From assembly GCA_031291175.1 (NCBI GenBank), contig JARLJO010000078.1, forward strand, positions 124,001 to 188,000: a DNA stretch of 64,000 bases, written 5' to 3'. A program made the translations under genes and the position numbers. How positions within the stretch are numbered: the stretch's first letter is position 1; each line of letters begins with the position of its first letter. Of this stretch, positions 1-8,682 are shown piece by piece. The notes beneath the pieces are model-generated. The model did no database searches, was not told where the DNA came from, and saw only the letters and a list, made by a program, of their open reading frames with translations. This DNA is from Gammaproteobacteria bacterium. Its GTDB lineage: Bacteria > Pseudomonadota > Gammaproteobacteria > DSM-16500.

Positions 1-1496
1 GCAAAATGCGGAGCAGCAGGAATGATTTGATCGTGATTTTCAACTTGTTCCGCAGCGGCGCGAGCATGCTCTATTTCGAAATCAGCCGCATCATATGCCT
101 CGCCTTCCACACCATCAGCAGAAAGATGGCGATCTTCACCATGCCCATGATATTCAGGATCGACACCAAGTCCATTAAGAATAGCCGCATGACCCTGGCC
201 TTGTCGTTGCGCGGGCTCTGCGTCATGCTCATCTAACAATGGATTTTCATTCTCCAGTTGGCGCGGAGCAGGAGCTGGAACCGGACCTGAAAATACATTA
301 GCAATTCCACCGAGCGTCAGACCAACAACACCACCAATCAAACCGCAAGTAACGGCTAAAAGATAAGTCGGCATGACAGAAATGCCATGATAAAACCGGG
401 ATAAAGCGCCAGGCTTAAAACACTCTCTGAGAGAGCCAATTAAAAAAGTCGCGACCGGTAAAGCCGATAAAGCGACAATCAAACCGCCCATTGCGCTGGA
501 TGCGGCCGCGGCTGAAATAATATTATAGGTAAAAAGCGCAACCAGGAGATGGGGCGCCGCAAAGGATGTGATGGTGATTAACATCATATTCGCAAATAAA
601 GAGGATTTAAGGCCATGCCAGAAACCGTTTTCGCCGCGACGCGCCTCAATAAACCCTGAGGCAAGAGACGTACCAAATAAAGTCAAAGTTCCTAAAAGAG
701 GTAATGGCGGACAAAACACCAGCAAAATAATGGTAGCTACCGTACCGAGGAATGCACCTATCGATACACCAGCCAAGGCTCCCCTGAGCGTCGCAAGCGA
801 CAGTGCAAAATGCCACTGTAACCTTCTTTGCTCGGCATCAGGCGCCCCGTCCACACGTTGGCCACCCAATCCAAACGCTCTATTCACTGCCAATAAGTTT
901 TGATCGGGTCTTGGAATTTTGACGCCATTGACGTGCATATAAGCAATTTCACGCTCGCTTACTACTGTCTGGTATGGGTCACGCACATAGACCGCATTGC
1001 CTTCCATGACAAACGCATTATTTCTACTGTAGTAATCCGCGAGACCTTTTTTATCGAACCAATGCCCGGAGGAAACGGCGATAACGCTCTCACTCCACTT
1101 GAAAGGATCCTCGATAAAAAAAGGATCTTCACACAAACCACTCTCCGGATCTTTACCATTTACAGGCCAATAAGTGGCTAATAAAATCTGCGTTCTAAAT
1201 AAGGCATCATAAAATTCTTTTTTAAGCTTGGATTGATGCTCGTTTTTCAGCATCAATAATAAATGTCGGCGCAACTCTTCTACCTTTGCGATAGCTTCTT
1301 TTTCTTGTTCATCCGATAATTTTGCTTCTTCTGCCAAGCCTGATAATTTGCGCAAACCATCAAGAATCACTGGGGTTCCATTTAATTCAGGTTGAAGATG
1401 AGCGGGACCACGCAGACCTGCTTCGGCTTGCAGAATGACTCGATATCTTTCGATTTCCTGAATTAACCCTTTTATTGCTTGAACTTGATTTGGCAC
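1..1496 (-). CDS. Unrecognised membrane protein, C-terminus cut by window edge
   Basis: An uninterrupted minus-strand reading frame of 498 codons runs off the left edge, so the C-terminus is missing. I do not recognise the family. The first ~200 residues are hydrophilic and partly helical; residues ~235-400 hold about four hydrophobic segments with Gly/Ala-rich stretches; after them comes a Pro/Ala-rich linker (VPAPAPR) and an acidic, His-containing tail. This layout, a soluble part, a membrane hairpin block and an acidic tail, resembles the two large proteins at 25.1-30.7 kb and is common in secreted effector candidates of Legionellales, but that is inference. The GTG at 1496 is preferred because a GGGTAG lies a few bases upstream; another GTG at 1508 is possible. 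An in-frame TAG lies just upstream of both. Confidence 0.75.
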   Translation of the reverse strand, partial: MPNQVQAIKGLIQEIERYRVILQAEAGLRGPAHLQPELNGTPVILDGLRKLSGLAEEAKLSDEQEKEAIAKVEELRRHLLLMLKNEHQSKLKKEFYDALFRTQILLATYWPVNGKDPESGLCEDPFFIEDPFKWSESVIAVSSGHWFDKKGLADYYSRNNAFVMEGNAVYVRDPYQTVVSEREIAYMHVNGVKIPRPDQNLLAVNRAFGLGGQRVDGAPDAEQRRLQWHFALSLATLRGALAGVSIGAFLGTVATIILLVFCPPLPLLGTLTLFGTSLASGFIEARRGENGFWHGLKSSLFANMMLITITSFAAPHLLVALFTYNIISAAAASSAMGGLIVALSALPVATFLIGSLRECFKPGALSRFYHGISVMPTYLLAVTCGLIGGVVGLTLGGIANVFSGPVPAPAPRQLENENPLLDEHDAEPAQRQGQGHAAILNGLGVDPEYHGHGEDRHLSADGVEGEAYDAADFEIEHARAAAEQVENHDQIIPAAPHF

Positions 1497-1502
1497 GGCA
1501 CT

Positions 1503-1528
1503 ACCCACTTTGGAATTCTAAAGTGGGT
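1503..1528. promoter_or_regulatory. 26-bp near-perfect palindrome at the start of the minus-strand gene
   Basis: ACCCACTTT and AAAGTGGGT flank a core containing GAATTC; apart from one mismatched pair the whole 26 bp is self-complementary. It covers the upstream alternative GTG and the probable ribosome-binding region of the minus-strand gene, so it could be an operator or a hairpin that controls translation. No other function is visible. Confidence 0.45.
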
Positions 1529-1640
1529 AATATACAAACTATTTATTAAGAGAATATTAAGAGGACAGAAATTATAGGATTGCACTGCTAAAAGCCTGTT
1601 TTATTGGCATTATTTCGATTAGCTTGACAAAACTCCGTTG

Positions 1641-1723
1641 CGCTGCGGCTTGTTTGCGATATCCAACCATTGAAACTCGAATTGAGGCTGCGCCTGGATA
1701 CTGCGGACAAACTGCGGTACGAC
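1641..1723. repeat. Degenerate copy of a palindromic intergenic repeat
   Basis: The two arms (GCTGCGGCTTGT... and ...ACAAACTGCGGTACGAC) and the central ATTGAAAC match, with many substitutions, the well-preserved palindrome at 19733-19818. It sits in a 376-base space between the truncated gene and the APH-like gene; the rest of that space shows no convincing gene. A 68-codon frame over the repeat appears to be an accident of its sequence. Confidence 0.55.
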
Positions 1724-1884
1724 AAGATAATGATATGGTCTATTTTCCGTTCGGCAATGAATAAGAATAACTTATCTACCAAATAGGAATTCATTCAAGG
1801 AATAGAAATCGTGAGGCAAGAGAAATGAAAAAAACATATCACCATGCTAACATGACTCTCGCCACGCCAAGCTAGGGGAAAAAT

Positions 1885-2850
1885 ATGAATAACCCTTTAC
1901 AACCTCCCAATCCAACCATTGCTGCTGCCGTAGTAACAGCGATGACAAATGAGGAAGCATTATCTACCACTAGAATGACCACTGGAGATCAATATTTTGT
2001 TTTCGCTATAACGACAACACGCGCAGAATATGTGATCAGAATGACGGATGCGCAACATAAAAAAAACTTTATCTCAGCAATAGACTGGCAGAAAAAACTG
2101 ATACCGCTAGGTATTCCATTAGCTAAATTCATTCATGCTGACTTAGAGGGCCAATATTCTCCCTTTCCAGCATTACTGATGATGCGTTTACCAGGAGATG
2201 ATTTATGCAATATCTATTCGGATCTCAGCGCTTCCGATAAAAATAATTTAGCCAAAGAGATGGTGAAAATTCAGTCCGCCACCGACTTACTTCCGGATGG
2301 ATTGGGTTATGGCATCCTATCTAGCTATGACCACATCACTGAAGATAAATCATGGTATGATTTTTTGATAAACCGATTACGATTGTTTCTCGACATCATT
2401 AAAAAAAATGCCGTATTTGATCCGGGCTTGGTGATGGAAGTGATAGCTAAAGCCCAGGATATTGAAGAAGAGTTACGAAAAATTCGTGCGCGACCTTTTT
2501 TATGGGATGCTAGCGAAAGAAACGTTATCGTCTATCAAGGTAAAATCTCAGGGATTGTCGATGTAGACGATATGTGTTTTGGCGATCCGTTATTTGTCAT
2601 CGCACTTACTTATACCGCTTTAGAAAATGAAGGCTATGACACATTATATCCCGATTATTGGGCTGAAAACTTGCAGCTAGATGAAAGCGCACAACGCCGT
2701 CTCGCATTTTATAGGCTATTTTATGCAATTGTATTCATGCGCAAACATTCCATGACGACGACAAATAATCAAAAAATTAATTTTGATACCCTGAGGTTAA
2801 AAGCTATTTTTCAACAAGCGTTAACGCGAATGAAAAAATTTGATGTGTGA
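1885..2850 (+). CDS. Aminoglycoside phosphotransferase-fold (APH/choline kinase-like) protein
   Basis: The 321-residue protein shows the C-terminal kinase features of the APH family: a catalytic-loop segment LWDASERN about residue 212, followed by IVDVDD for the metal-binding aspartate and then GDP. In the family the loop is HxDxxxxN; here the Asp and Asn are kept but the His position is Leu, so activity on a classical substrate is uncertain. The N-terminal lobe (YVIRMTD) carries no obvious lysine in the usual place. The start has a GGGG ribosome site seven bases upstream. It stands alone, with no operon partner. A small-molecule kinase or a degenerate relative are both possible; an antibiotic resistance role should not be assumed. 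Confidence 0.7.
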   Translation: MNNPLQPPNPTIAAAVVTAMTNEEALSTTRMTTGDQYFVFAITTTRAEYVIRMTDAQHKKNFISAIDWQKKLIPLGIPLAKFIHADLEGQYSPFPALLMMRLPGDDLCNIYSDLSASDKNNLAKEMVKIQSATDLLPDGLGYGILSSYDHITEDKSWYDFLINRLRLFLDIIKKNAVFDPGLVMEVIAKAQDIEEELRKIRARPFLWDASERNVIVYQGKISGIVDVDDMCFGDPLFVIALTYTALENEGYDTLYPDYWAENLQLDESAQRRLAFYRLFYAIVFMRKHSMTTTNNQKINFDTLRLKAIFQQALTRMKKFDV

Positions 2851-3022
2851 ACAAAGCTCGATTTAGATCTTCATGCCCTATTGCTTTAGAGCAATATTTA
2901 TGTAAGCTGCGAGCAAAGATTATTAAATAGCTACCATTATTAGAAATTTTCTACCCCACAAAATTAACGATGAAAATAGGGGGTAAAAAATATTAATAGA
3001 ATTGAAGAGTGAGGAAACAGGA

Positions 3023-4555
3023 ATGCCCGAGGGAGACCTTTTTTTGAGCAAACAAAATTCAGAGATTGATATCAACCTATCAAGTACAAAAAAGCAACCC
3101 AACATGTTGTACCTCTTAAGTTTTATAGAAATGTGTGAGCGCTTTGGCCATTACGCCATGCGCGGGATTGTTGTTCTTTACATGACAAAATTTTTATTAT
3201 TTTCAAATGAGAAGTCGTATGGGATTTTTGCTGGATTTTCTGCCTTGTTGTTTTTCTCACCTTTTGTTGGTGGATATCTGGCAGATAAGTTTATTGGTAC
3301 AAAACGTGCGATTATCCTTGGCGGGATACTATTAACATTAGGTTATGGTTTATTAGCAATACCTGGGACGGAATATTTTTATTATGCATTATCATTGATT
3401 GTTATAGGTAGTGGGTTCTTCATACCCAATATGTCAGGAATCATCGGTCAGTTATATGAAAAAAATGATGCGCGCCGCGATGGAGGATATTCTATTTTTT
3501 ATGGGGCAATTAATTTAGGTGCATTGATTGCTCCCATTGTTATTGCTTCTGTTGTTATGCGACTTGGTTGGAATGCAGGATTTATTTTAGCTGCGCTTGG
3601 CGCTCTTTTGGGAACAGGCATTTTTTATTTTTCTCTATGGAATGTTCATCCTGCTGGCAATCAACCTCCGACAAATAATCAAAATTTTCTAATGACGCTG
3701 GGTGTTTTGATGATGATCCCAATATTTGCAGAGATGATAAAAACACCTAATTTATCAAATAAAATCGTTTTCCTATTGGGAACATGTTTTTTTCTACTTG
3801 CCATTAAAAAATCGTTCGGATTCTCCAAGGTGCAGCGCAATTGCTTACTGGTTTGTTTTTTTCTTACATTTTTTTCGATTATTTTTGAAACATTGTTGAT
3901 GCAAACAGCGATGTCCATGACAATTTTTGTAGAAAACAATGTGAATCGTGATTTTGGCTTTTGGCATATGCCAACTATTATGTTTCAATCGTTAAATCCT
4001 ATTTTTATCATTTTCTGCGCGCCATTTGTGTCTAAAGTATGGCTGTGGCTTGATGCGAAGAATCTTAATCCTTCCATTCCAACGAAATTTGCTTTAGGGA
4101 CAATGCTGATGGGGTTTAGCTTTATTATATTGCCATTCGCAATTTTACATTCTCCTACAGGAAAAATTTCTTTTGTGTGGATAGCTTTAAGTTATTTATT
4201 ACAAAGCTTGGGAGAATTGCTTGTGTCACCGGTTGGAATGTCAATGATTGCCGAACTGTCACCTCCTGCAATGGTTGGGCTTATGATGGGCCTATGGTAT
4301 TTTGCAACTGCGGTGGCTAGCTCATTGGCAGGGATTATTTCGCAGTGGACAGTGGTATCTTCAAATGATAATGCCCCAATTATTATGGCGCCAGCTTATG
4401 CGCATGTTTTTGGGCTATTGGGAGCCGTGTCAATTGCTGCAGGATTGTTGATCTTTTTGATTATCCCTAAGCTTAAAACAATTTTATCCATGAAAAATCA
4501 TGCGAATGAAATGACGGATGTTGCTTTGTCTAATCTGCATGTAAGCTCATCATAA
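3023..4555 (+). CDS. POT/PTR2-family proton-dependent oligopeptide transporter
   Basis: A 510-residue hydrophobic protein with 12 or more predicted membrane spans. Near the N-terminus it carries the POT signature ExxERFxxY as EMCERFGHYAMRG, which couples proton and peptide transport in this family. The middle has two extra spans around residues 215-260, as in bacterial DtpA/DtpT types. It should import di- and tripeptides across the inner membrane, useful to an organism living on host-derived peptides. A TTG start 21 bases upstream is possible, but the ATG at 3023 follows a GAGGA ribosome site at good spacing. Base composition is AT-rich compared with the central housekeeping genes. The exact substrate cannot be read from sequence. 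Confidence 0.9.
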   Translation: MPEGDLFLSKQNSEIDINLSSTKKQPNMLYLLSFIEMCERFGHYAMRGIVVLYMTKFLLFSNEKSYGIFAGFSALLFFSPFVGGYLADKFIGTKRAIILGGILLTLGYGLLAIPGTEYFYYALSLIVIGSGFFIPNMSGIIGQLYEKNDARRDGGYSIFYGAINLGALIAPIVIASVVMRLGWNAGFILAALGALLGTGIFYFSLWNVHPAGNQPPTNNQNFLMTLGVLMMIPIFAEMIKTPNLSNKIVFLLGTCFFLLAIKKSFGFSKVQRNCLLVCFFLTFFSIIFETLLMQTAMSMTIFVENNVNRDFGFWHMPTIMFQSLNPIFIIFCAPFVSKVWLWLDAKNLNPSIPTKFALGTMLMGFSFIILPFAILHSPTGKISFVWIALSYLLQSLGELLVSPVGMSMIAELSPPAMVGLMMGLWYFATAVASSLAGIISQWTVVSSNDNAPIIMAPAYAHVFGLLGAVSIAAGLLIFLIIPKLKTILSMKNHANEMTDVALSNLHVSSS

Positions 4556-4560
4556 GTTGG

Positions 4561-4737
4561 AGCGGTGAAAATGCAGATTGCCACGTATTCGCCAAGAATA
4601 GCAGAGCTTTTAAAGATAGCTTATATCAAAAAGTAATGGAACAAGGCGGCATTAGCAAACTAGCCGAACTAACCGGAATACCACAACTTTCTGTATTGCA
4701 ATGTAGAGAAAGAGTTATCAACCATGAAGCATCTTAG
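4561..4737 (+). pseudogene. Fragment of a small helix-turn-helix regulator (antitoxin-like)
   Basis: The frame has no start codon of its own but translates to a short helical segment ending in GGISKLAELTGIPQLS, which reads like the recognition part of an XRE-type helix-turn-helix as found in HigA-like antitoxins. It ends at TAG 4735-4737. No toxin partner is seen. The rest of the 375-base space between the transporter and the next gene has nothing else convincing; a 19-codon frame from about 4778 may be another scrap. Confidence 0.4.
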
Positions 4738-4930
4738 CTTTGCAAGATCGAAAGCACGCCTTTACGGAAATTTCCCATGGCTAAATTCATTAAATCCAAC
4801 AACGGTTCTGAAACAGGCACACATCAATTTGTGTAAATAACAGACCCTCCCATCGGATTGAAACATAATATATTCAACCAAAATAACTCTACTAATTTCA
4901 TGCTAGAATATTTATTTAAGGAGTATTGAA

Positions 4931-5509
4931 ATGGATTTCAAGTCTTTATTAAAGTTAAGTCTCATTTCTGCTTTCTTATGCATTTCTAATATGTCCGCAG
5001 CCACCCAGGCCCCCGCCATTGTTTGCGATCAAACATATGCATTATGCACCTCCGCAGCATGTATTCCTGACCCAAATAATTCAGAGAGAACAATCTGTGA
5101 TTGCGCGGTCATGAAAGGTAAAAGCGCTGGCTTTACGACTTGCGCACAACGCAAACCTTTTGTTGATAAATATAAGGCCGAACATCTTATTTCAACTTTC
5201 TCGTTTGAGCAGTTTGCAGCAAAAAAATCTCTTACTTGTCCGCAGGGCGCGCCCTGGAGTAATTGTGTTGATATGCCTTGCACCCAGGATTCTCAACATC
5301 CTAATCATGCTATCTGTAGTTGTACGGTTAATAATACCCAAGCTTTTTTTACGTTTGGTGGTGAATGTATTAATAGTACTTGCGAATCAGGATTTTGGTC
5401 TGGCGCAACACAAGGGACAGCTAGCGATGCGTTGCGTGATGCCCTGGATATAGTAGAAAAAAATCCTGCTATGCCAATTGCTTGCCCAGCTAACATTAAC
5501 AATCATTAG
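4931..5509 (+). CDS. Secreted cysteine-rich protein with two internal repeats, function unknown
   Basis: A 192-residue protein with a clear signal peptide (hydrophobic residues ~8-20, cleavage near SAATQA). The mature part contains two related blocks of about 30 residues: one with spacing C-x6-C-x4-C-x11-C-x-C (CDQTYALC ... TICDCAV) and one beginning CPQGAPWSNC and ending AICSCTV. The many cysteines imply periplasmic or extracellular disulfides. AAGGAG lies eight bases before the ATG, so expression is probably efficient. I recognise no family. The next gene starts ten bases later, so the two are likely co-transcribed, though the amidohydrolase is cytosolic and no functional link is obvious. 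Confidence 0.8.
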   Translation: MDFKSLLKLSLISAFLCISNMSAATQAPAIVCDQTYALCTSAACIPDPNNSERTICDCAVMKGKSAGFTTCAQRKPFVDKYKAEHLISTFSFEQFAAKKSLTCPQGAPWSNCVDMPCTQDSQHPNHAICSCTVNNTQAFFTFGGECINSTCESGFWSGATQGTASDALRDALDIVEKNPAMPIACPANINNH

Positions 5510-5519
5510 GAATACAATA

Positions 5520-6578
5520 ATGACTGCTACCACCATCGATTTAGAAGCCCATTTTTATACGCAAGCAGCATTTGATTATTTGGCAAAGAGAAAAGATTTC
5601 CCTCTTTTTGTAAAAGAAAAAGAACCTGATTCTTACAACTTACGTTTTACCGATCAAATCGCATTATTTCAAAATACTGAATTTATCAATATATTATGCG
5701 ATGTCGGTGCTAAACGTATCAAAGCCATGGATGCCGCAGGATTAGACGTGCAAGTTCTCAGCTTCTCATCACCGGGCGTGGATGAGTTAGACCCGGACCA
5801 TGCAGCTGCTGCATCGATGGCAGCCGAACTAAATGATCAATTATTTGAATTAACCAAACAATATCCTAGCCGTTTTCTGGGATTTGCAGCCATCTCTCCC
5901 TATGATGTAAAAAATTCTGTTAAAGAATTAGAGCGCGCTATTACTCAATTAGGTTTTGTCGGTTGGTTGGCGCATTCTAATTTCGGCGCAGAAAAATATT
6001 TTGATGATAAGCAATATTGGCCATTATTAGAAGCCGCTGAGGCGCTAAATATCCCTATCTATTTACACCCAACGACACCATTAATGAAAGAATTTGGGAA
6101 ATATGGTTTTGCACTAGGTGGCCCACCATTAGGCTTTCAATTTGATGCAGCATTGTGTTTGCTAAGAATGATATATGCCGGTGTATTTGATCAATTTCCC
6201 AAACTAACAATTATTCTTGGGCATATGGGTGAAGCACTTCCTTTTTTAATGCCTGAGCGAATTGATTGGTCTTATGCTAATCCAAATATTTCAATATTGC
6301 CTGGATTTATCAAAGAGCGTCCGGCAATCAAACGCACACCATCTGAGGTTATCCTTGAAAATATCTACGTCACCACTAGCGGACGATTCTCCAATCCTTT
6401 ATTGGAATATGTTTTGAAAGTCATGGGTGAGGACAAAATAATGCTGGCAACGGATTATCCTTATGAAAATCTAAATCAGAGTATGAACTTTATCCGCACT
6501 AGTGGTTTGACAGATAAAACATTTGAAAAAATTTGCTTCAAGAATGCGGCCAAGCTAGGTATTAAGCTGCCTTCTTAA
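5520..6578 (+). CDS. Amidohydrolase-2 family protein (ACMSD/aromatic decarboxylase-like)
   Basis: This 352-residue protein has the metal ligands of the amidohydrolase-2 family in order: DLEAHF near the N-terminus (E-x-H), HPTTP near residue 184, GHMGE near residue 236, and ATDYPYEN near residue 307 with the catalytic Asp. The family includes 2,3-dihydroxybenzoate and gamma-resorcylate decarboxylases and ACMSD, and also hydrolases; length and motif spacing fit the non-oxidative decarboxylase branch. The ATG at 5520 is preferred over a TTG at 5478 because AGGAA precedes it. It follows the cysteine-rich gene by ten bases. The substrate is not determinable from sequence alone. Confidence 0.85.
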   Translation: MTATTIDLEAHFYTQAAFDYLAKRKDFPLFVKEKEPDSYNLRFTDQIALFQNTEFINILCDVGAKRIKAMDAAGLDVQVLSFSSPGVDELDPDHAAAASMAAELNDQLFELTKQYPSRFLGFAAISPYDVKNSVKELERAITQLGFVGWLAHSNFGAEKYFDDKQYWPLLEAAEALNIPIYLHPTTPLMKEFGKYGFALGGPPLGFQFDAALCLLRMIYAGVFDQFPKLTIILGHMGEALPFLMPERIDWSYANPNISILPGFIKERPAIKRTPSEVILENIYVTTSGRFSNPLLEYVLKVMGEDKIMLATDYPYENLNQSMNFIRTSGLTDKTFEKICFKNAAKLGIKLPS

Positions 6579-6680
6579 GTGGAAGCTCAACTTGTTTTTA
6601 CTAAACAAGATGGGAGTCATTACACTAAGATGTTATACTTCCGTGAATTTTTTAAAAACATTATGGTCAGGATAAAAAAT

Positions 6681-7118
6681 ATGCAAAGAAATATGTTGTT
6701 TGGTGCAAAAGCAGAAGCGACTAATGAGACTCCTGATGGTTTTAATGATTAAGCGTTGGCACTTTATAATGCGATTAAAGCAAGTAATTTATATCAACCA
6801 TGTGAGAAAGATCCCAAAATTTTTCTCGCGCTTATCAACTTAAATGGTCATGCAGAATTTTATGTTGAAAGTAACTTCGAAATAAACAAATTGAAAAGCC
6901 AGTACACTGCTGAGCAACATCTTTCCGTGCGGTATCAAATAAGTGTTAATAAAGATGCAACGATAAAATATCGTCTTGAGCAAATGACTTTTGATCCTCA
7001 CTATCATTCCTATTCCGTTGGCATTGATTCAGAAAAAATAGATGACCCGCAAGTTAAAAAATTCCATGAAGAAACTCTGGCGCCATTGCTTGTTAAAGCA
7101 CCATCGTGTGCATTCTAG
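6681..7118 (+). pseudogene. Hypothetical gene interrupted by an in-frame TAA
   Basis: A frame from ATG 6681 (or 6663) reads 23 codons, stops at TAA 6750-6752, and continues in the same frame for 120 codons to 7118. The downstream part looks like real coding sequence (balanced composition, no further stops), with LALINLNGHAEFYVES and a C-terminal APLLVK segment, but I recognise no family. If TTG 6756 is used, a shorter protein could still be made, though no ribosome site precedes it. Codon 24 was most likely a sense codon once. The gene lies in the decaying accessory stretch. Confidence 0.5.
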
Positions 7119-7221
7119 CAAAACGATTCGCATATTTTGATTTCAAACAGAAAGTGCCTTTTCGATAAAGCTACGCAATTTCACCGGAAAGACACACTGC
7201 CTCCACAATCTTATACTTTTG

Positions 7222-7643
7222 GTTGAGGAAATTTCTCGATATGATGGCACTCTCCTTTGCGAACAAAATAGGCAGCAAATCTACCGTCTATATAAACAAT
7301 ATAACTTGTACATCCCAAAGGTAAAAGCCTAAACCGACAAGCTGAAATAACTCAGCATTGGCTTGGTTATGATGGCGATAAACCTTTCGTCTATTTACTC
7401 ACTTCAAATGTTTTTAAAAATGCTACTGATGAATATTCAAAATATAGTGAATTGGATGGCCTAACTATCACCTTGGATATTTTCATCGGTGACAATGAAT
7501 ACCTAGGAAAAGGACTAGCAAGCACAGCCATCAAAGAATTTCTGCTAAGTCAATTTTCAGATGTCTCTGAAGTATTTATCGATCCAGAAAAGAGCAATGT
7601 GAAAGCTGTTCATGTTTATCAAAAGCAGGGTTTCATATTATAG
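7222..7643 (+). pseudogene. GNAT-family N-acetyltransferase remnant with frameshift
   Basis: Two overlapping frames together give a GNAT protein similar to the AAC(6')-like group: an upstream part around ISRYDGTLLCEQNRQQIYRL continuing to NLYIPKVKA and a stop near 7330, and a downstream part beginning LNRQAEITQHWLGYDGDKPF and continuing through IFIGDNEYLGKGLASTAIKE, which is the acetyl-CoA-binding motif A, to YQKQGFIL. A one-base shift at about 7320-7330 separates them, and a stop at 7641 removes the last strand, whose remains read on after it. The gene should be non-functional. Confidence 0.65.
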
Positions 7644-7805
7644 GGGAATTCATCGCTGCTTGGCATCCTGTTCCACATCACATAATGAAACTTAATATGA
7701 AAAACCTGCGTTAAGCCTCTCTCAGCAACTTGATAAAAATGCAAGAAATACGGAGTATCACTATGGGTTTTCTGCATTTTTATCAACTGCCAGGCAACCT
7801 TAAAA

Positions 7806-7862
7806 CTATATCTTTTATTCCATTATTTGACTTGAAGGCAATAAATGGAATAAAAGATATAG
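7806..7862. promoter_or_regulatory. Perfect 19-bp inverted repeat directly upstream of abiEi: probable autoregulatory operator
   Basis: CTATATCTTTTATTCCATT at 7806-7824 is repeated exactly inverted at 7844-7862, with a 19-bp spacer, and ends one base before the abiEi ATG. AbiEi antitoxins are known to bind inverted repeats upstream of their own operon and repress it; position and perfection fit that role. As RNA it would also form a strong hairpin that hides the start. Confidence 0.75.
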
Positions 7863-7863
7863 C

Positions 7864-8682
7864 ATGAAGACTGAATTAGGCGGGTTAAGGGGAACAGGCC
7901 GAAAACTACTAGGCAAGCTCTTACAGGCATCAAAAGAGAGCTTTACAGTAGCAGAAGCCGCCCAGATTTTAAGTGTCAGCCGATACCGCGCTGCATCACT
8001 TCTTGCCGCATGGGCTAAGCATGGCTGGCTTCATCGTATACGTAGAGGTCTTTACATACCCATTCCTTTGCAGTCAAGCTCTACCGAAGTAACCCCCGAA
8101 GAACCATGGCTCATCGCACATAAGCTTTTTTCGCCATGTTACATTGGCGGATGGACGGCAGCGCACTATTGGGGATTAACAGAACAGATATTTAATTCCA
8201 TTTATGTAATGACAACCAAAAAGGTACATCAGCGAGAACAAAATCTTAATGGCGTTAATTTCAAAGTTAAGACCATCCTTCCTAAAAGAATTTTTGGCAC
8301 GCAAACAATATGGAGCGGGAAAGTTAAGATTGCCATCTCTGATCCAACCAAAACTGTTATTGATGGACTAAATGATCCTCCTGTTTTTGGCGGCATTCGC
8401 ATGGTAGCTGATGTCCTGTCAGCTTATATAAATTCTAAAGAATTTAATCAGGATAAATTACTTAAATATGCTAAAGCCATGGAAAACAGCGCTGTTTTTA
8501 AAAGACTAGGTTTTCTCATTGAGCAATTAGAATTTTATAATAGTGCAAGCATCGCATCGGATTGCAAAAGAAATTTAAAGTCGGGCTATTCGCAGCTTGA
8601 CCCAGACGTTAAAGGCGATCGACTAGAAACAAAATGGAATTTATGGGTACCAAAATCATTTACCATTAAGGATCAAGAGTGA
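7864..8682 (+). CDS. abiEi: AbiEi-family type IV antitoxin / autorepressor
   Basis: A 272-residue protein with an N-terminal winged helix (residues ~20-65, SFTVAEAAQILSVSRYRAASLL, ending RIRRGLYIPIP), the AbiEi antitoxin HTH pattern, then the C-terminal antitoxin domain with IGGWTAAHYWGLTEQ and ISDPTKTVIDGL. In type IV systems it neutralises an AbiEii nucleotidyltransferase without binding it and represses the operon. A 19-bp inverted repeat stands immediately upstream. Its TGA overlaps the GTG of the toxin gene (GTGA), so the two are translationally coupled. Length is typical. The toxin partner is interrupted, so this antitoxin may now be free-standing. Confidence 0.85.
   Translation: MKTELGGLRGTGRKLLGKLLQASKESFTVAEAAQILSVSRYRAASLLAAWAKHGWLHRIRRGLYIPIPLQSSSTEVTPEEPWLIAHKLFSPCYIGGWTAAHYWGLTEQIFNSIYVMTTKKVHQREQNLNGVNFKVKTILPKRIFGTQTIWSGKVKIAISDPTKTVIDGLNDPPVFGGIRMVADVLSAYINSKEFNQDKLLKYAKAMENSAVFKRLGFLIEQLEFYNSASIASDCKRNLKSGYSQLDPDVKGDRLETKWNLWVPKSFTIKDQE

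Noticed and set aside
1588..1794. 68-codon minus-strand frame
   Set aside because: It lies over a decayed palindromic repeat, has no ribosome site and no recognisable family.
2940..2953. TTAGAAATTTTCTA upstream of the peptide transporter as a LetA-type response regulator site
   Set aside because: It fits the remembered consensus only with an extra base, and such AT-rich strings are likely by chance here.
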